A stretch of DNA of 64,000 nucleotides, taken from the NCBI GenBank assembly GCA_002722885.1, contig PBNE01000006.1, positions 147,690 through 211,689 of the forward strand. Direction: 5' to 3'. Positions 48,586-58,586 of this stretch are shown in pieces (position 1 is the first letter of the stretch; each line of letters begins with the position of its first letter). The notes under the pieces were generated by a model that did not search any database, had not been told where the DNA came from, and worked only from the letters and a program-made list of their open reading frames with translations. The DNA is from Rhodospirillaceae bacterium. Its GTDB lineage: Bacteria; Pseudomonadota; Alphaproteobacteria; SP197. The position numbers and the translations under genes were made by a program.

Positions 48586-49739
48586 GTCGCTCGGCTGCGT
48601 CCTCGTATCAGGGCGAACAGGATCGCCACGACGTAGCAGACAGCGAGAGTCCAGGGCAGACCGCCGGCTCCTGTTTTTTCCATGGCAAAACCGACAACAA
48701 AGGGGCCCGCGACAAGGCCGGCATTGAAGGTGATCTGAAACACCGTGGTGGCCGCGCCAAGATCAGCGCCACGAAAGCGTGCTCCAAGCATAATGAGTCC
48801 CAGCGTGTAGAGGCTCATCATCCCAGTCCCCAGGATCGCGGCATACGGCCAACGCCATAGAGGATCGGAGATGGCCGGATTCATCACTGCGAACATGATA
48901 ACCATGAAAATGAGCACGATACCTGCCAGAGCCCGATGGTTGACTCTGTCGGCCAGCCAGCCCACGGGATACTGCAGAATCCCGCCCACGCTCAGCAGAA
49001 CGAGGAGCAGATAGGCGTCATCCGGGGTGAGGCCGAGGTCGTGGACGTAGATCGCCACGAAGGTTGACAGTGAACCGAAGGTGATAGCGACCAGGAGATT
49101 AACCACCATCGGCGTCGGCGCGACGAGGAAGATTCGGAACAGGCTGTGCGATGTTTCGCCCTGGAACGGCAGCGACACGTTCACGGCGGGGGAGATGACC
49201 ATGAGGCAGATAACCGACAGGCCAGCCATCACCAGAAAGGGTGTCCAGCCGGCATGGCCGATGACAAAAATCAGCCCGAACCCGGCCATTGTACCGACCG
49301 CACCCGCCATGCCGTAGATCGCAAGATTGCGGCCGCGCGAGGTGTCGTCGCTCACCTGGTTGACCCAGGCCTCGCCCGAGATCCACAAAACGCCGAGAGA
49401 CATCCCGATAAGCAGCCGCATGATCAGCCAGAACCAGGCGTTCTCAAAGAGTGGGCAGAGCAACATAAAGACGATTGTGGCGACGAAGCCGACGACCATG
49501 GGCTGGGCAGCTCCGAATCGCCGCAGCAGTCTGGGCGTCAGGGGAGCAATAGCCAGGAGAGCAACCGACTGGGCTGCGGTGTTGATCCCGATGACGAGCT
49601 CGGAGTGACCCATGGCGTCCAGGCGGGTCGCAAACAGGGGCAGCGTGAGGCTGTAGATCGCCGCAGTTACGCCCATGGCCACGATCGTGGCGGCGAGACT
49701 ACGGAATCTCTCGTCAGAAGTAAGAACGCGTTCTGTCAT
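48582..49739 (-). CDS. MFS transporter
   Basis: 12-TM; WISGEAWVNQVSDDTSRGRNLAIYG; 4 nt overlap with the downstream MFS gene. Confidence 0.85.
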   Translation of the reverse strand: MTERVLTSDERFRSLAATIVAMGVTAAIYSLTLPLFATRLDAMGHSELVIGINTAAQSVALLAIAPLTPRLLRRFGAAQPMVVGFVATIVFMLLCPLFENAWFWLIMRLLIGMSLGVLWISGEAWVNQVSDDTSRGRNLAIYGMAGAVGTMAGFGLIFVIGHAGWTPFLVMAGLSVICLMVISPAVNVSLPFQGETSHSLFRIFLVAPTPMVVNLLVAITFGSLSTFVAIYVHDLGLTPDDAYLLLVLLSVGGILQYPVGWLADRVNHRALAGIVLIFMVIMFAVMNPAISDPLWRWPYAAILGTGMMSLYTLGLIMLGARFRGADLGAATTVFQITFNAGLVAGPFVVGFAMEKTGAGGLPWTLAVCYVVAILFALIRGRSRAT

Positions 49740-49874
49740 GTGAATCGAACAGCATTGGACAATCCTCTCTAGCAGAGGGTTCCGGGGTTCGATAGCACCA
49801 TCCTCAGATCATGATACAGCTCGCCATCAGCCCCAGGATCATCATCATGACGAAGATGATGAGATAGGGCACCG

Positions 49875-51029
49875 TCAGCGCACCACGAGGTTGAGTGGGG
49901 CACGGTGCAGCGGCTCGCAGCCGGTCTGAGTCACGGCGACGCTGCGGCCCAGGGCCATGCCATGGTCGTTGTCACTGTTGGCCAGGATCATGTGCAGGAA
50001 GAAGGTCATGTTCGCGCCGATTTCGACCGGATTGCCGTGGAAGAACATGGGCCAGTCCATCCAGTTCGGCGGGAAGGTCGAACCCATCGAGTAGCCGCAG
50101 GCATTGAGTCGGTGGTCAGTAAACCCGTGATCTTCCATGACGCGGGCATGGGAATCGAACACGTCGCCCATTGTCGCACCGGGGCGAATCGTCTCCTCAC
50201 AGGCAGCCAGGGCTTCCCTGCAGGCGTCATACATTGCGAGATGCTCGGCATCGGGATCGCCGGTCAGGATCGTGAACATCTGGGCCGTGTGGTAGTGGCG
50301 GTAGGACGAAGCGTACTCCAGCATCAACTGGTCCCTGGTTTCGAGGTGATGACGGCCGGTGTGATAGCGCACCAGCAGGGCCGAGGGACCGGATCCCGCA
50401 ACCCAGTGTGATGCCGGATAGTCGCCATCGCCGGAAAAGACCGCACCTTGCATGGCCGCAAGCACGTCACCGACAAACACACCAGGTGCGGTCGTGTCGC
50501 GGCCGGCCTTGTGAGCCGCATCGCCCAGCTCGGCGGAGTTCTTCATGAATGCGAGTTCTGCGGGACTCTTCACAAGGCGCAGTCGACTGACGAGATCCGA
50601 GGCGTCTTCAAGCCTGCAAAAATCATCGAGTTGTGGCTTCAGGCGCTCCCAATGTGAGGCGTTGAGACCGCAGGCATCGAGTTCGATGCCGACCCGTTTG
50701 CCTGCAAGGCCCATCTCGTCGGCCAGATCCCTCAGTTCGCGATAGGGGTCGGCCGTGTCGGTGTCGACCCAGATACGTATGTCTTCCAGCGTCGAGGTGT
50801 ATCGGGCCTGCCGCAGATCCGGTGAGCGCGTAAGTAGAGCCATCCTGCCGTCGCCGGTCAGGACCATCGCCTGGAACATGACGAAGCCCATCGTGTCGTA
50901 ACCGGTGAGGTAATACATGCTCTCCTGGCGGAACATCAGCAGGCCGTCCAACCCGCTCTCGTCCATGGACGCAAGCGCGCGTTGGATGCGCGTGTCGTAC
51001 TCCTGCCGTGCGAAATGAAGCACCATCAC
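49875..51029 (-). CDS. M24 family (Xaa-Pro peptidase/creatinase-like) protein
   Basis: Creatinase N-domain LDGLLMFRQESMYYLTGYDT; pita-bread end CGYSMGSTFPPNWMD. Confidence 0.82.
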   Translation of the reverse strand: MMVLHFARQEYDTRIQRALASMDESGLDGLLMFRQESMYYLTGYDTMGFVMFQAMVLTGDGRMALLTRSPDLRQARYTSTLEDIRIWVDTDTADPYRELRDLADEMGLAGKRVGIELDACGLNASHWERLKPQLDDFCRLEDASDLVSRLRLVKSPAELAFMKNSAELGDAAHKAGRDTTAPGVFVGDVLAAMQGAVFSGDGDYPASHWVAGSGPSALLVRYHTGRHHLETRDQLMLEYASSYRHYHTAQMFTILTGDPDAEHLAMYDACREALAACEETIRPGATMGDVFDSHARVMEDHGFTDHRLNACGYSMGSTFPPNWMDWPMFFHGNPVEIGANMTFFLHMILANSDNDHGMALGRSVAVTQTGCEPLHRAPLNLVVR

Positions 51030-51118
51030 TGATCCCCTCTGTCCCAGGGGGTATCATGGCAAAGGGAGAGGCCGGGCTCCAGCCCTGAACGCCGATCAGA
51101 CGGTCAGTCCTTTGGCGA

Positions 51119-52048
51119 TCAGCCCATGGAGAACTGTATCCAGATGAAGCCGACATAGGTCAGCAGGAAGACGGCACCGATCGTGCGGCCAATCCGGCGC
51201 GCCACGACCAGGGCGATAAAGCAGCCGGTCAGCGCCAACATGGCGCTCATGGGGAAGGTCACGTCCATGCCGGTGGTCCGTACAGGCGTGATCATGGCCG
51301 CGATACCCAGGGCCCCGAGGAGATTGAAGAGGTTGCTGCCCAGAACATTGCCGATCGCGACCGATGGCCGCCCGCGGAACGCGGCTACGGCCGAGGCTGC
51401 CAGTTCCGGCAGGGAGGAACCCACCGCGACAATTGTCACGCCGATCACAGCTTCGGACACCCCGAACTCGCGGGCAATGTCGACCGCACCGCGCACAAGA
51501 AGGTCCGCACCCAGCACCAGACCCGCCAGGCCGACAACAGCAAAAATGAGGGCGCGGGGTGTACTGCAGACCGACTCCTCTTCCACACCGTCGTCGTCAA
51601 GAGTGTTTTCGCCACCACAACACCAGGTCAGCGCGAGATAGCCCAACAGAGCCAGGACCATGACAAGGCCGTGCCAGAAGCGAAGCTCGCCGAACGAGGC
51701 CATGAGCACCACCATGGCCGTGGCGATCAGGACAATGAAGGCCTCCTTCTGTCCTGCCCCGACCTTCAGAATGATCGGCGTCACCAGCGCCGCTGATCCT
51801 ACAATCAGGAGAATGTTGGCAATGTTGCTGCCGATGACATTGCCCAGGGCAAGATCGGTGTGGCCCAGCAGCGCCGATTCGGCGCTCACGAGCAATTCGG
51901 GCGCTGACGTGCCGAAGCCAACTAGCACGACTCCGACCGCAATCTCGGAGACGCCCAAGCGCCGTGCCAGAGCCACACTTCCGCGAACCAGGGCTTCACC
52001 GCTGATAAAAAGCAGAACCAGACCCGAAATCGTCAGGAATAAAGGCAT
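51119..52048 (-). CDS. Calcium/sodium antiporter (CaCA, YrbG-like)
   Basis: GFGTSAPELLVSAESALLGHTDLALGNVIGSNIANILL and VAVGSSLPELAASAVAAFRGRPSVAIGNVLGSNLFNLL alpha-repeats. Confidence 0.93.
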   Translation of the reverse strand: MPLFLTISGLVLLFISGEALVRGSVALARRLGVSEIAVGVVLVGFGTSAPELLVSAESALLGHTDLALGNVIGSNIANILLIVGSAALVTPIILKVGAGQKEAFIVLIATAMVVLMASFGELRFWHGLVMVLALLGYLALTWCCGGENTLDDDGVEEESVCSTPRALIFAVVGLAGLVLGADLLVRGAVDIAREFGVSEAVIGVTIVAVGSSLPELAASAVAAFRGRPSVAIGNVLGSNLFNLLGALGIAAMITPVRTTGMDVTFPMSAMLALTGCFIALVVARRIGRTIGAVFLLTYVGFIWIQFSMG

Positions 52049-52121
52049 AAACTGTAGCGACCGCCCGCAACAATCCTATCTAACTGGCGTGTGTTGTAAC
52101 TGATTTGAAGGGGCAAGGCGC

Positions 52122-53287
52122 ATGTTGCGCGAGTTTTTGCGTCTGGAAAGTGCTGCCGGCATCATTCTGATGGCAGCGGCACTGATCGCAATCATCGCGG
52201 ACAACTCACCCCTCGCTCCGACATACGACCTCTTGCTCAACACCCCGGTGAGCCTGTCAATTGGCACGTTTGAGCTTGCCAAACCACTGATCCTTTGGAT
52301 CAACGACGGTCTCATGGCCGTGTTTTTTTCCTCATCGGGTTGGAACTGAAACGTGAACTGCGTGTGGGTGAGCTTTCGACCCGCGATCAGGCGCTTCTGC
52401 CGGTCATTGCCGCCATAGGCGGCATGACAGCGCCGGCCCTGATTTATGTCGCCATCAACAGTCCGGACCCGGAGGCGCTTCGGGCCTGGGCGGTTCCTAC
52501 GGCAACCGACATCGCGTTTGCGCTGGGTATCCTGGCGTTGCTGGGTCCCCGGGTTCCGCTTGCCCTGAAGGTTTTTCTTTCAGCGCTTGCCATTATCGAC
52601 GATCTCGGCGCGATTCTGATCATTGCCTTGTTCTACACGGCGAATCTTTCTGTCTGGTCTCTGGCCTTCGCGGCGGCTGCCATTGCGGGCCTTGCTGTCC
52701 TGAACATGCTCAACGTGACCCGGATCGCACCCTACATTCTGATCGGGATCGTGCTTTGGGTGTGTGTTCTGAAGTCCGGCGTGCATGCCACGCTGGCCGG
52801 GGTGGTTCTGGCGTTCTTCATTCCGATGCACGGTCGCAAGGAAGAAGAGCCATCACCCCTGCGTGAACTTGAGCACAAGCTCCATCCCTGGGTGGCGTTT
52901 CTCGTGCTGCCAATCTTCGGTTTCGCGAATGCGGGTGTGCATCTGGGAGACTTCGGAATCGATTCCATGACATCAGGGATTCCGCTCGGTATTACCCTGG
53001 GCCTCTTCGTTGGCAAGCAGCTCGGCGTCTTCGGCCTGGTCTGGCTGGCCGTCAAAGCCGGAATCTTTCGTCTACCGGACGATCTCGACATGCGGATGAT
53101 CTATGGCGTGAGTCTGCTCACCGGCGTTGGATTCACGATGAGCTTGTTCATCGGTGGTCTCGCCTTCAGCGAACCCGCTCAGCTGTCCCTTTTGAAGGTC
53201 GGTGTTCTGACCGGATCGGTGTTCTCCGGCGTGGCTGGCTACTGTGTGCTCCGCTGGGCCTTCAGCAGTCGCCCTCAGCCAGCATAA
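52122..53287 (+). pseudogene. nhaA: Na+/H+ antiporter NhaA, reading frame split at a T7 run
   Basis: MLREFLRLESAAGIILM...WINDGLMAVFF then frame change to FLIGLELKRELRVGELSTRDQALLPVIAAIGGMTAPALIYVAIN... Confidence 0.85.
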
Positions 53288-54035
53288 TCGCGGAGATCTG
53301 GCGGCCGTAGTCGCCTTCCTTGCGGTGCACGCTGCGGCGATAGCTGAAGAAACGTGCGTCGTCGGCACAGGTGTCATGGCCGGTCCATGTGCAGGCGCTG
53401 ACACCCTCCTCGCGAAGGCGGTCGAGCAAGTAGCCCGCCAGGTCGAAGCGATGATGATCGGGTCGGTCCGAAGGTATGAAGTAGCAACCGTTAGCCGTGT
53501 TCTTGTCTGTGAAGCGAGCCAGAAACTCCGGACCGACCTCGTAAGACGCCTGTGCGATGCAGGGGCCGATCACGGCCACGATGCTTTTGCGCTGTGCGCC
53601 CAGGCCCTCCATAGCCTCGATCGTGGCATCGGTGACACCCCTGAAGGCGCCGCCCCAGCCGGCGTGGGCTGCGCCGATCACACCGCCGTCGGCGTCGGCA
53701 AACAGGACCGGTGCACAGTCGGCGGTGAGGACACCCAGCAGGATATCGGGTTGATCAGTGACCATCGCATCAGCTTTCCTACCACGGGCATCTTCAGGCT
53801 GTTTCACCTCGATGACATCAGCGCTGTGAATCTGGTGGAGCGTCGACAATCGCTCACTGCCGAGGCCAAATGTCTGGGCCACACGTCGGCGGTTCTCCAA
53901 AACATCATCTGACCTGTCATCAGAGCCCAGGCCGACATTGAGCGATGCGTAGATGCCGCCGCTCACCCCCTTCTGGCGCGTGAAGAAGCCGTGGCGGATA
54001 CCGGACAGGCCTGAGAGCTCGGACGCTTCGATCAT
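53262..54035 (-). CDS. pgeF: Peptidoglycan editing factor / laccase-domain protein
   Basis: HGFFTRQKGVSGGIYASLNVGLGSDD; LTADCAPVLFAD; IGAAHAGWGGAFRGV. Confidence 0.93.
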   Translation of the reverse strand: MIEASELSGLSGIRHGFFTRQKGVSGGIYASLNVGLGSDDRSDDVLENRRRVAQTFGLGSERLSTLHQIHSADVIEVKQPEDARGRKADAMVTDQPDILLGVLTADCAPVLFADADGGVIGAAHAGWGGAFRGVTDATIEAMEGLGAQRKSIVAVIGPCIAQASYEVGPEFLARFTDKNTANGCYFIPSDRPDHHRFDLAGYLLDRLREEGVSACTWTGHDTCADDARFFSYRRSVHRKEGDYGRQISAIMLAEGDC

Positions 54036-55117
54036 GCTTGTGTGCCTCCAAACCCCTCGGGTCTCGGCCAGCCGGGCGCGGTGAGCGCCATGACACGAAA
54101 ATCCCTCCCCATCCCATCCGTGCTGACAAGCCTGTCGACGGCTGTGTCCAACTCGGTCGCTTGCTCCGGCGTCGCCTTCGCCTTGAGTGACCAAGCGCGC
54201 TGGATGATGCCCAGGCGTTGGAGAAACAAGCCCTGGCACACGGGGCCATGGGTAACCGCGCCGGCAGACCTGGTGTGCTGGGCAAAAGCCGAAAAATCGA
54301 CCGCAGATGCGAGGTCGGCCTCACCGGGATTGTCGAACCGGTCGGCGAAGCTGTGACTCCTGACGGCCTGAAAGGTGTCGACGAGCGGCAGGGCATCATC
54401 GGTGAAGTCGATCAGCAAGGCTGCACCACCATGGCGAACGATGTCCTCGGCAATGCGGGCTACTTGGACGTTGCGGCTGGGTGCAGCCTCGGCGACTTGA
54501 CCGGTCTTCCCGTCTGGCAGATCTTCCGTTAGCGAGGCGGTGGCAGGTTCGTCCGACAGGCGGGCCTGCAGCCTGTCATCGACAACGTCAACCATCCTCT
54601 CCCGCCAGCCCTGTGGCGTGGCGACGAGTTGACGGATCGGCAGGGCATCGAAGAACTCGTTGGCGATGACGATCCTGGGGGTGTCACCGGGTACATCTTC
54701 AAGCCTGTCATGCCAATGCACCGCGCGGTCCCCGAGGGTCGCGTTCTGGCGCTTCCGCAGTGTCGGACTCGCTTCGACGAGATGCACGTCGAAGGGGGCA
54801 TGGGCCTTTGTTGCGCTTTCGATGGCGCGCAAGGCATCGGCCATCAGGGTGCCCCGCCCGGGGCCCAGCTCAACCAGCTTTGCCGGGCTGGGTTCGCCGG
54901 CCTGCATCCAGAGCATCAGGGCCCACAGGCCGATCAGCTCGCCGAACATCTGGCTGATTTCAGGGGCGGTAATGAAATCGCCCGGAGCACCAAACGGGTC
55001 GCGTGTTGTGTAGTAGCCGTGCTCTGGGTCCAGCAGGCAGGCGGTCATATAGTCTTCGATCGTCAGGGGGCCATTCTGCGCGATGCGTTCGGCCAGCTTC
55101 ACCGCAAGCGTGTTCAC
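54032..55117 (-). CDS. SAM-dependent methyltransferase, MidA/NDUFAF7 family
   Basis: NGPLTIEDYMTACLLDPEHGYYTTRDPFGAPGDFITAPEISQMFGELIGLW. Confidence 0.93.
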   Translation of the reverse strand: MNTLAVKLAERIAQNGPLTIEDYMTACLLDPEHGYYTTRDPFGAPGDFITAPEISQMFGELIGLWALMLWMQAGEPSPAKLVELGPGRGTLMADALRAIESATKAHAPFDVHLVEASPTLRKRQNATLGDRAVHWHDRLEDVPGDTPRIVIANEFFDALPIRQLVATPQGWRERMVDVVDDRLQARLSDEPATASLTEDLPDGKTGQVAEAAPSRNVQVARIAEDIVRHGGAALLIDFTDDALPLVDTFQAVRSHSFADRFDNPGEADLASAVDFSAFAQHTRSAGAVTHGPVCQGLFLQRLGIIQRAWSLKAKATPEQATELDTAVDRLVSTDGMGRDFRVMALTAPGWPRPEGFGGTQA

Positions 55118-55953
55118 GCCTTCTTGTTTTTCTTGGGCCAGGCTTTGGCCGGGGGCTTGGGCTCAAGCATCGGTTTAGCCCAGACCAAAAGGGCGATGCC
55201 TGCCAGGGTCATCGGAACAGAAAGAAGCTGGCCCATGGTGATGCCCTGCATGATGAAACCGAGATGCGCATCGGGTTCGCGGAAGAACTCTGCGATACTT
55301 CGGGTCACGCCATAGCCGATCAGAAAGAGGCCGGAGATAGCTCCGGGGCGCTGTTTCAGGGGCGTCCGCGACCAGATAAACCAAAGAATGACAAACAACA
55401 AAAGACCTTCCAGACCCGCCTCATAGAGCTGGCTGGGGTGGCGCGGCGTTTCGGGATCGCGCGGGAACAGCATGGCCCAAGGGACGTCGCTGGGCCTGCC
55501 GAAAAGCTCGCCATTGATGAAGTTGGCCAGCCTGCCAAACAAGAGCCCGATCGGGGCCACGCAGGCGATGATGTCACCCAGGGCCAGCATCGGCACTTTG
55601 CGTTGCCTGGCAAAGAGGACGACTATCAGCGCCACGCCCAGCATACCGCCATGGAACGACATGCCGCCCTGCCAGACATAGAGGGCTTCAGCGGGATGAG
55701 CGAGGAAGTAGTCGGCCTGGTAGAAAACGACGTAGCCCAGACGACCGCCCAGAACGATGCCCAGGGTCGCCCACAGCAGGAAATCGTCCAGCATCTTGCG
55801 CGAAATGCTGCCGGGTGAGGTGTCGGAGAGCTTCAGGGCGTATCGCCAGCCCAGCAGGATCCCTGCGATGTAGGCCAGAGCGTACCAGCGAATGGCAAAG
55901 GGGCCGATTTCAACCAGCGTGGGATCGATCGAAGGGAAGGCGATGACGTACAT
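55114..55953 (-). CDS. lgt: Prolipoprotein diacylglyceryl transferase
   Basis: IRWYALAYIAGILLGWRYA; GGRLGYVVFY; GRLANFINGELFGRPSDVPWAMLFP. Confidence 0.96.
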   Translation of the reverse strand: MYVIAFPSIDPTLVEIGPFAIRWYALAYIAGILLGWRYALKLSDTSPGSISRKMLDDFLLWATLGIVLGGRLGYVVFYQADYFLAHPAEALYVWQGGMSFHGGMLGVALIVVLFARQRKVPMLALGDIIACVAPIGLLFGRLANFINGELFGRPSDVPWAMLFPRDPETPRHPSQLYEAGLEGLLLFVILWFIWSRTPLKQRPGAISGLFLIGYGVTRSIAEFFREPDAHLGFIMQGITMGQLLSVPMTLAGIALLVWAKPMLEPKPPAKAWPKKNKKA

Positions 55954-56083
55954 CCGTGAAGGCCCGGTGTGATGGCGGGACCATATGGTGCAGTCCGGCA
56001 GGCGTCCACTGTTGCGCCTGCCACAAATCGTCGCCATATCGCGTCTGTGGCGTCACACACGACGCAAGTGAAGGAGATCTGCA

Positions 56084-56467
56084 ATGCAGACCGACAACAA
56101 GTTTCTGGACGACATGGTCAAGATGATGTCCGGCGCGATGAGCGCTGCCGGCGGTATGAAGGATGAGGTCGAGGCGAGGATGCGTCAGAACATGGAAGGG
56201 TTCTTCACCCGCATGGACTTTGTCCGCCGTGAGGAGTTCGAGGTCGTGCGCGACATGACTGCTCTGGCCCGCCAGGAAAATGAGCGCCTGGCTGCCCGCG
56301 TGGCCGAGCTTGAAGCGCAATTGTCCGGCAAGGCTAAGGCTCCAAAAGCCAGGGCGGCCAAGGCTGCACCGGCCAAGAAAGCTGGCGTCAAGAAGGCCCC
56401 GGCCAAGAATGCGTATGCGAAGAAGCCGATACCCAAGAAGCCCGCAGCGAAGAAGTCTTCGAGCTAA
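56084..56467 (+). CDS. UbiK-family accessory factor (BMFP domain) with Lys/Ala-rich tail
   Basis: Short helical core ending REEFEVVRDMTALARQENERLAARVAELEAQL; KKAPAKKAGVKK-type tail. Confidence 0.8.
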   Translation: MQTDNKFLDDMVKMMSGAMSAAGGMKDEVEARMRQNMEGFFTRMDFVRREEFEVVRDMTALARQENERLAARVAELEAQLSGKAKAPKARAAKAAPAKKAGVKKAPAKNAYAKKPIPKKPAAKKSSS

Positions 56468-56525
56468 CGGAGACGACGTGCGCATGCCTTGCCACAGCCC
56501 GGTGGCTTTGGCAGGGTGAGGCGAT

Positions 56526-57089
56526 ATGAGCCGGGTCCGTACCCGGATGATCGCTGCCCCGTGCGCCCGATTTGGTGAACCAGCCTTGACCGACCTTCAG
56601 GAACACGACGACGCACCGGACCAACACCCGTTGGATCCGATCCAGCGCTTTCTGGCCTACAACGGCTGGGATCATGAACGCGTCAACGACAACGAGCTGA
56701 CCGTCGAAATCGGTGGTCGCTGGTGCGCGTACCGCATCTGGTTCGGCTGGGAAGGTGAACTGCAGTCGGTGATGATGTCGTGCGCCTTCGACATGCGTGT
56801 GCCCGAAAAGAAGCTCACGGCTGTCCATTCGCTTCTGGCCTATGTGAACGAACGGCTCTGGGTCGGTCATTTCGACGTCTTTACCGATGAGTCCGTGCCC
56901 ACCTACAGGCACGCTCTGCTGCTGGGCGGTCAGGACTTCCCGCACGACGAACAGCTCGCCGACCTCCTGGACATCACGATCTCGGAGTGTGAGCGCTTCT
57001 ACCCAGCGTTCCAATACGTGATCCGGGGCGGCAAATCAGCCTCCGAAGCTGTTCAGGCGGCGATCATCGATCCGATCGGCGAGGCCTGA
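56526..57089 (+). CDS. YbjN domain protein
   Basis: DPIQRFLAYNGWDHERVNDNELTVEIGGRWCAYRIWFGWEGELQSVMMSCAFD. Confidence 0.85.
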   Translation: MSRVRTRMIAAPCARFGEPALTDLQEHDDAPDQHPLDPIQRFLAYNGWDHERVNDNELTVEIGGRWCAYRIWFGWEGELQSVMMSCAFDMRVPEKKLTAVHSLLAYVNERLWVGHFDVFTDESVPTYRHALLLGGQDFPHDEQLADLLDITISECERFYPAFQYVIRGGKSASEAVQAAIIDPIGEA

Positions 57090-57092
57090 GCG

Positions 57093-57914
57093 ATGGCTGA
57101 CGCGACCCCCATCCTCCTGGTCGGGTGTGGCAAGATGGGCGGTGCCATGTTGGCTGGCTGGCTTGATCAGGGCATCGAACCGTCTGCCGTCGTGGCCGTC
57201 GAACCTTCCGACACCCTGGCCGCTGAGCTTCGCAGCTGCCACGGAATCACTGTGGCGTCAGGCGCTGTCGACATTCCCGGGGGATTCGTGCCCTCCACCG
57301 TCATCTTCGCGGTGAAGCCGCAGATGATGGATGATGCGGTGCCCGACTATGCGGGATTCGTCGAATCCGGTGCACTTGTGCTTTCGATTGCCGCAGGCAA
57401 GACGATTGGCTACTTCGAAGATCACTTTTGCGCATCCAGCGCTGTCGTACGCACCATGCCGAACACGCCGGCTGCCGTGGGACGCGGGATCACGGCGTTG
57501 GTGGCAAACAGCCATGTATCGTCTGAGCAGAAGGCCGCTGCGGAATCCCTTCTGACGGCTGTGGGCGAGACGGTCTGGCTCGATGATGAGGCCATGATGG
57601 ATGCGGTGACAGCGGTGTCCGGTGGCGGCCCGGCCTATGTCTTCCTGCTGATCGAATCCATGACCAACGCCGGCGTTGCTGCCGGATTGCCGCTGGATGT
57701 ATCGGCACGTCTGGCGCATGCCACAGTCACTGGCGCGGGCGAACTCGCACGCCAGGCCGACGAACCGCCGTCTCAGCTTCGCCAGAACGTCACGAGCCCC
57801 GGCGGAACAACCCTGGAAGCGCTCAACGTTCTGATGGCCGAGGACGGCATGCAGGATCTGTTCGACCGGGCCATAGCAGCGGCGACACGACGGTCCCGCG
57901 AATTGGCGGGTTGA
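57093..57914 (+). CDS. proC: Pyrroline-5-carboxylate reductase
   Basis: ILLVGCGKMGGAMLAGWL; VRTMPNTPAAVGRGITAL; VTSPGGTTLEAL. Confidence 0.95.
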   Translation: MADATPILLVGCGKMGGAMLAGWLDQGIEPSAVVAVEPSDTLAAELRSCHGITVASGAVDIPGGFVPSTVIFAVKPQMMDDAVPDYAGFVESGALVLSIAAGKTIGYFEDHFCASSAVVRTMPNTPAAVGRGITALVANSHVSSEQKAAAESLLTAVGETVWLDDEAMMDAVTAVSGGGPAYVFLLIESMTNAGVAAGLPLDVSARLAHATVTGAGELARQADEPPSQLRQNVTSPGGTTLEALNVLMAEDGMQDLFDRAIAAATRRSRELAG

Positions 57915-57962
57915 ACCGGGCCGGCGATTTCCGAGGGGGCGCAACCGAACGAGAGAGTCCTG

Positions 57963-58586
57963 ATGGCCAAGAAGACCGACATACCGAAAAAGGCGCTTGA
58001 GGCAGCCCTGGATCTGGCCGCGACCGTGGGGTGGCGCGATGTCACCATGCGCGACATTGCAGATCAGGCCGGCGTCTCGCTGGTTGAGTTGCGCGATGCT
58101 TATGGTTCGAAGGAGGCCCTCGTCGACGCCTTTGTCGCCGGGATCGATGCGGAGGTTCTGGCCGGGGACAACGCTGATCTGGCTGATGAATCGGTCAGGG
58201 ACCGCCTGTTCGATGTGATGATGCGCCGCTTCGATGCGTTATCCCCCCACAAACAGGCCGTAGGCTCCATCGTGATGGCGGCAACCTGCGAGCCCGGCGC
58301 CGCTCTGGCCGGAGCCTGTCGCCTAGTCGGATCCATGCGCTGGATGCTCGAGGCTGCGGGGGTCGACAGCTCCGGGTTGGCCGGACGTCTCAGGGCCAAG
58401 GGGCTGACTGCGATCCATGTCGACGTCATGCTGACCTGGATGAAAGACGACAGCGAGGACATGGCCGCAACGATGGCTGCGCTCGACAAGCGCCTGGATC
58501 AGGCCGAGCAGATGATGAACTCGTTGTGCCGTTTCGCGCGTGCCTCGCGGGCGTCCGGTCCCGAAGATGCCGGCGAGGCGGCATGA
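57963..58586 (+). CDS. TetR family transcriptional regulator
   Basis: [46 protein letters not shown]. Confidence 0.82.
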   Translation: MAKKTDIPKKALEAALDLAATVGWRDVTMRDIADQAGVSLVELRDAYGSKEALVDAFVAGIDAEVLAGDNADLADESVRDRLFDVMMRRFDALSPHKQAVGSIVMAATCEPGAALAGACRLVGSMRWMLEAAGVDSSGLAGRLRAKGLTAIHVDVMLTWMKDDSEDMAATMAALDKRLDQAEQMMNSLCRFARASRASGPEDAGEAA

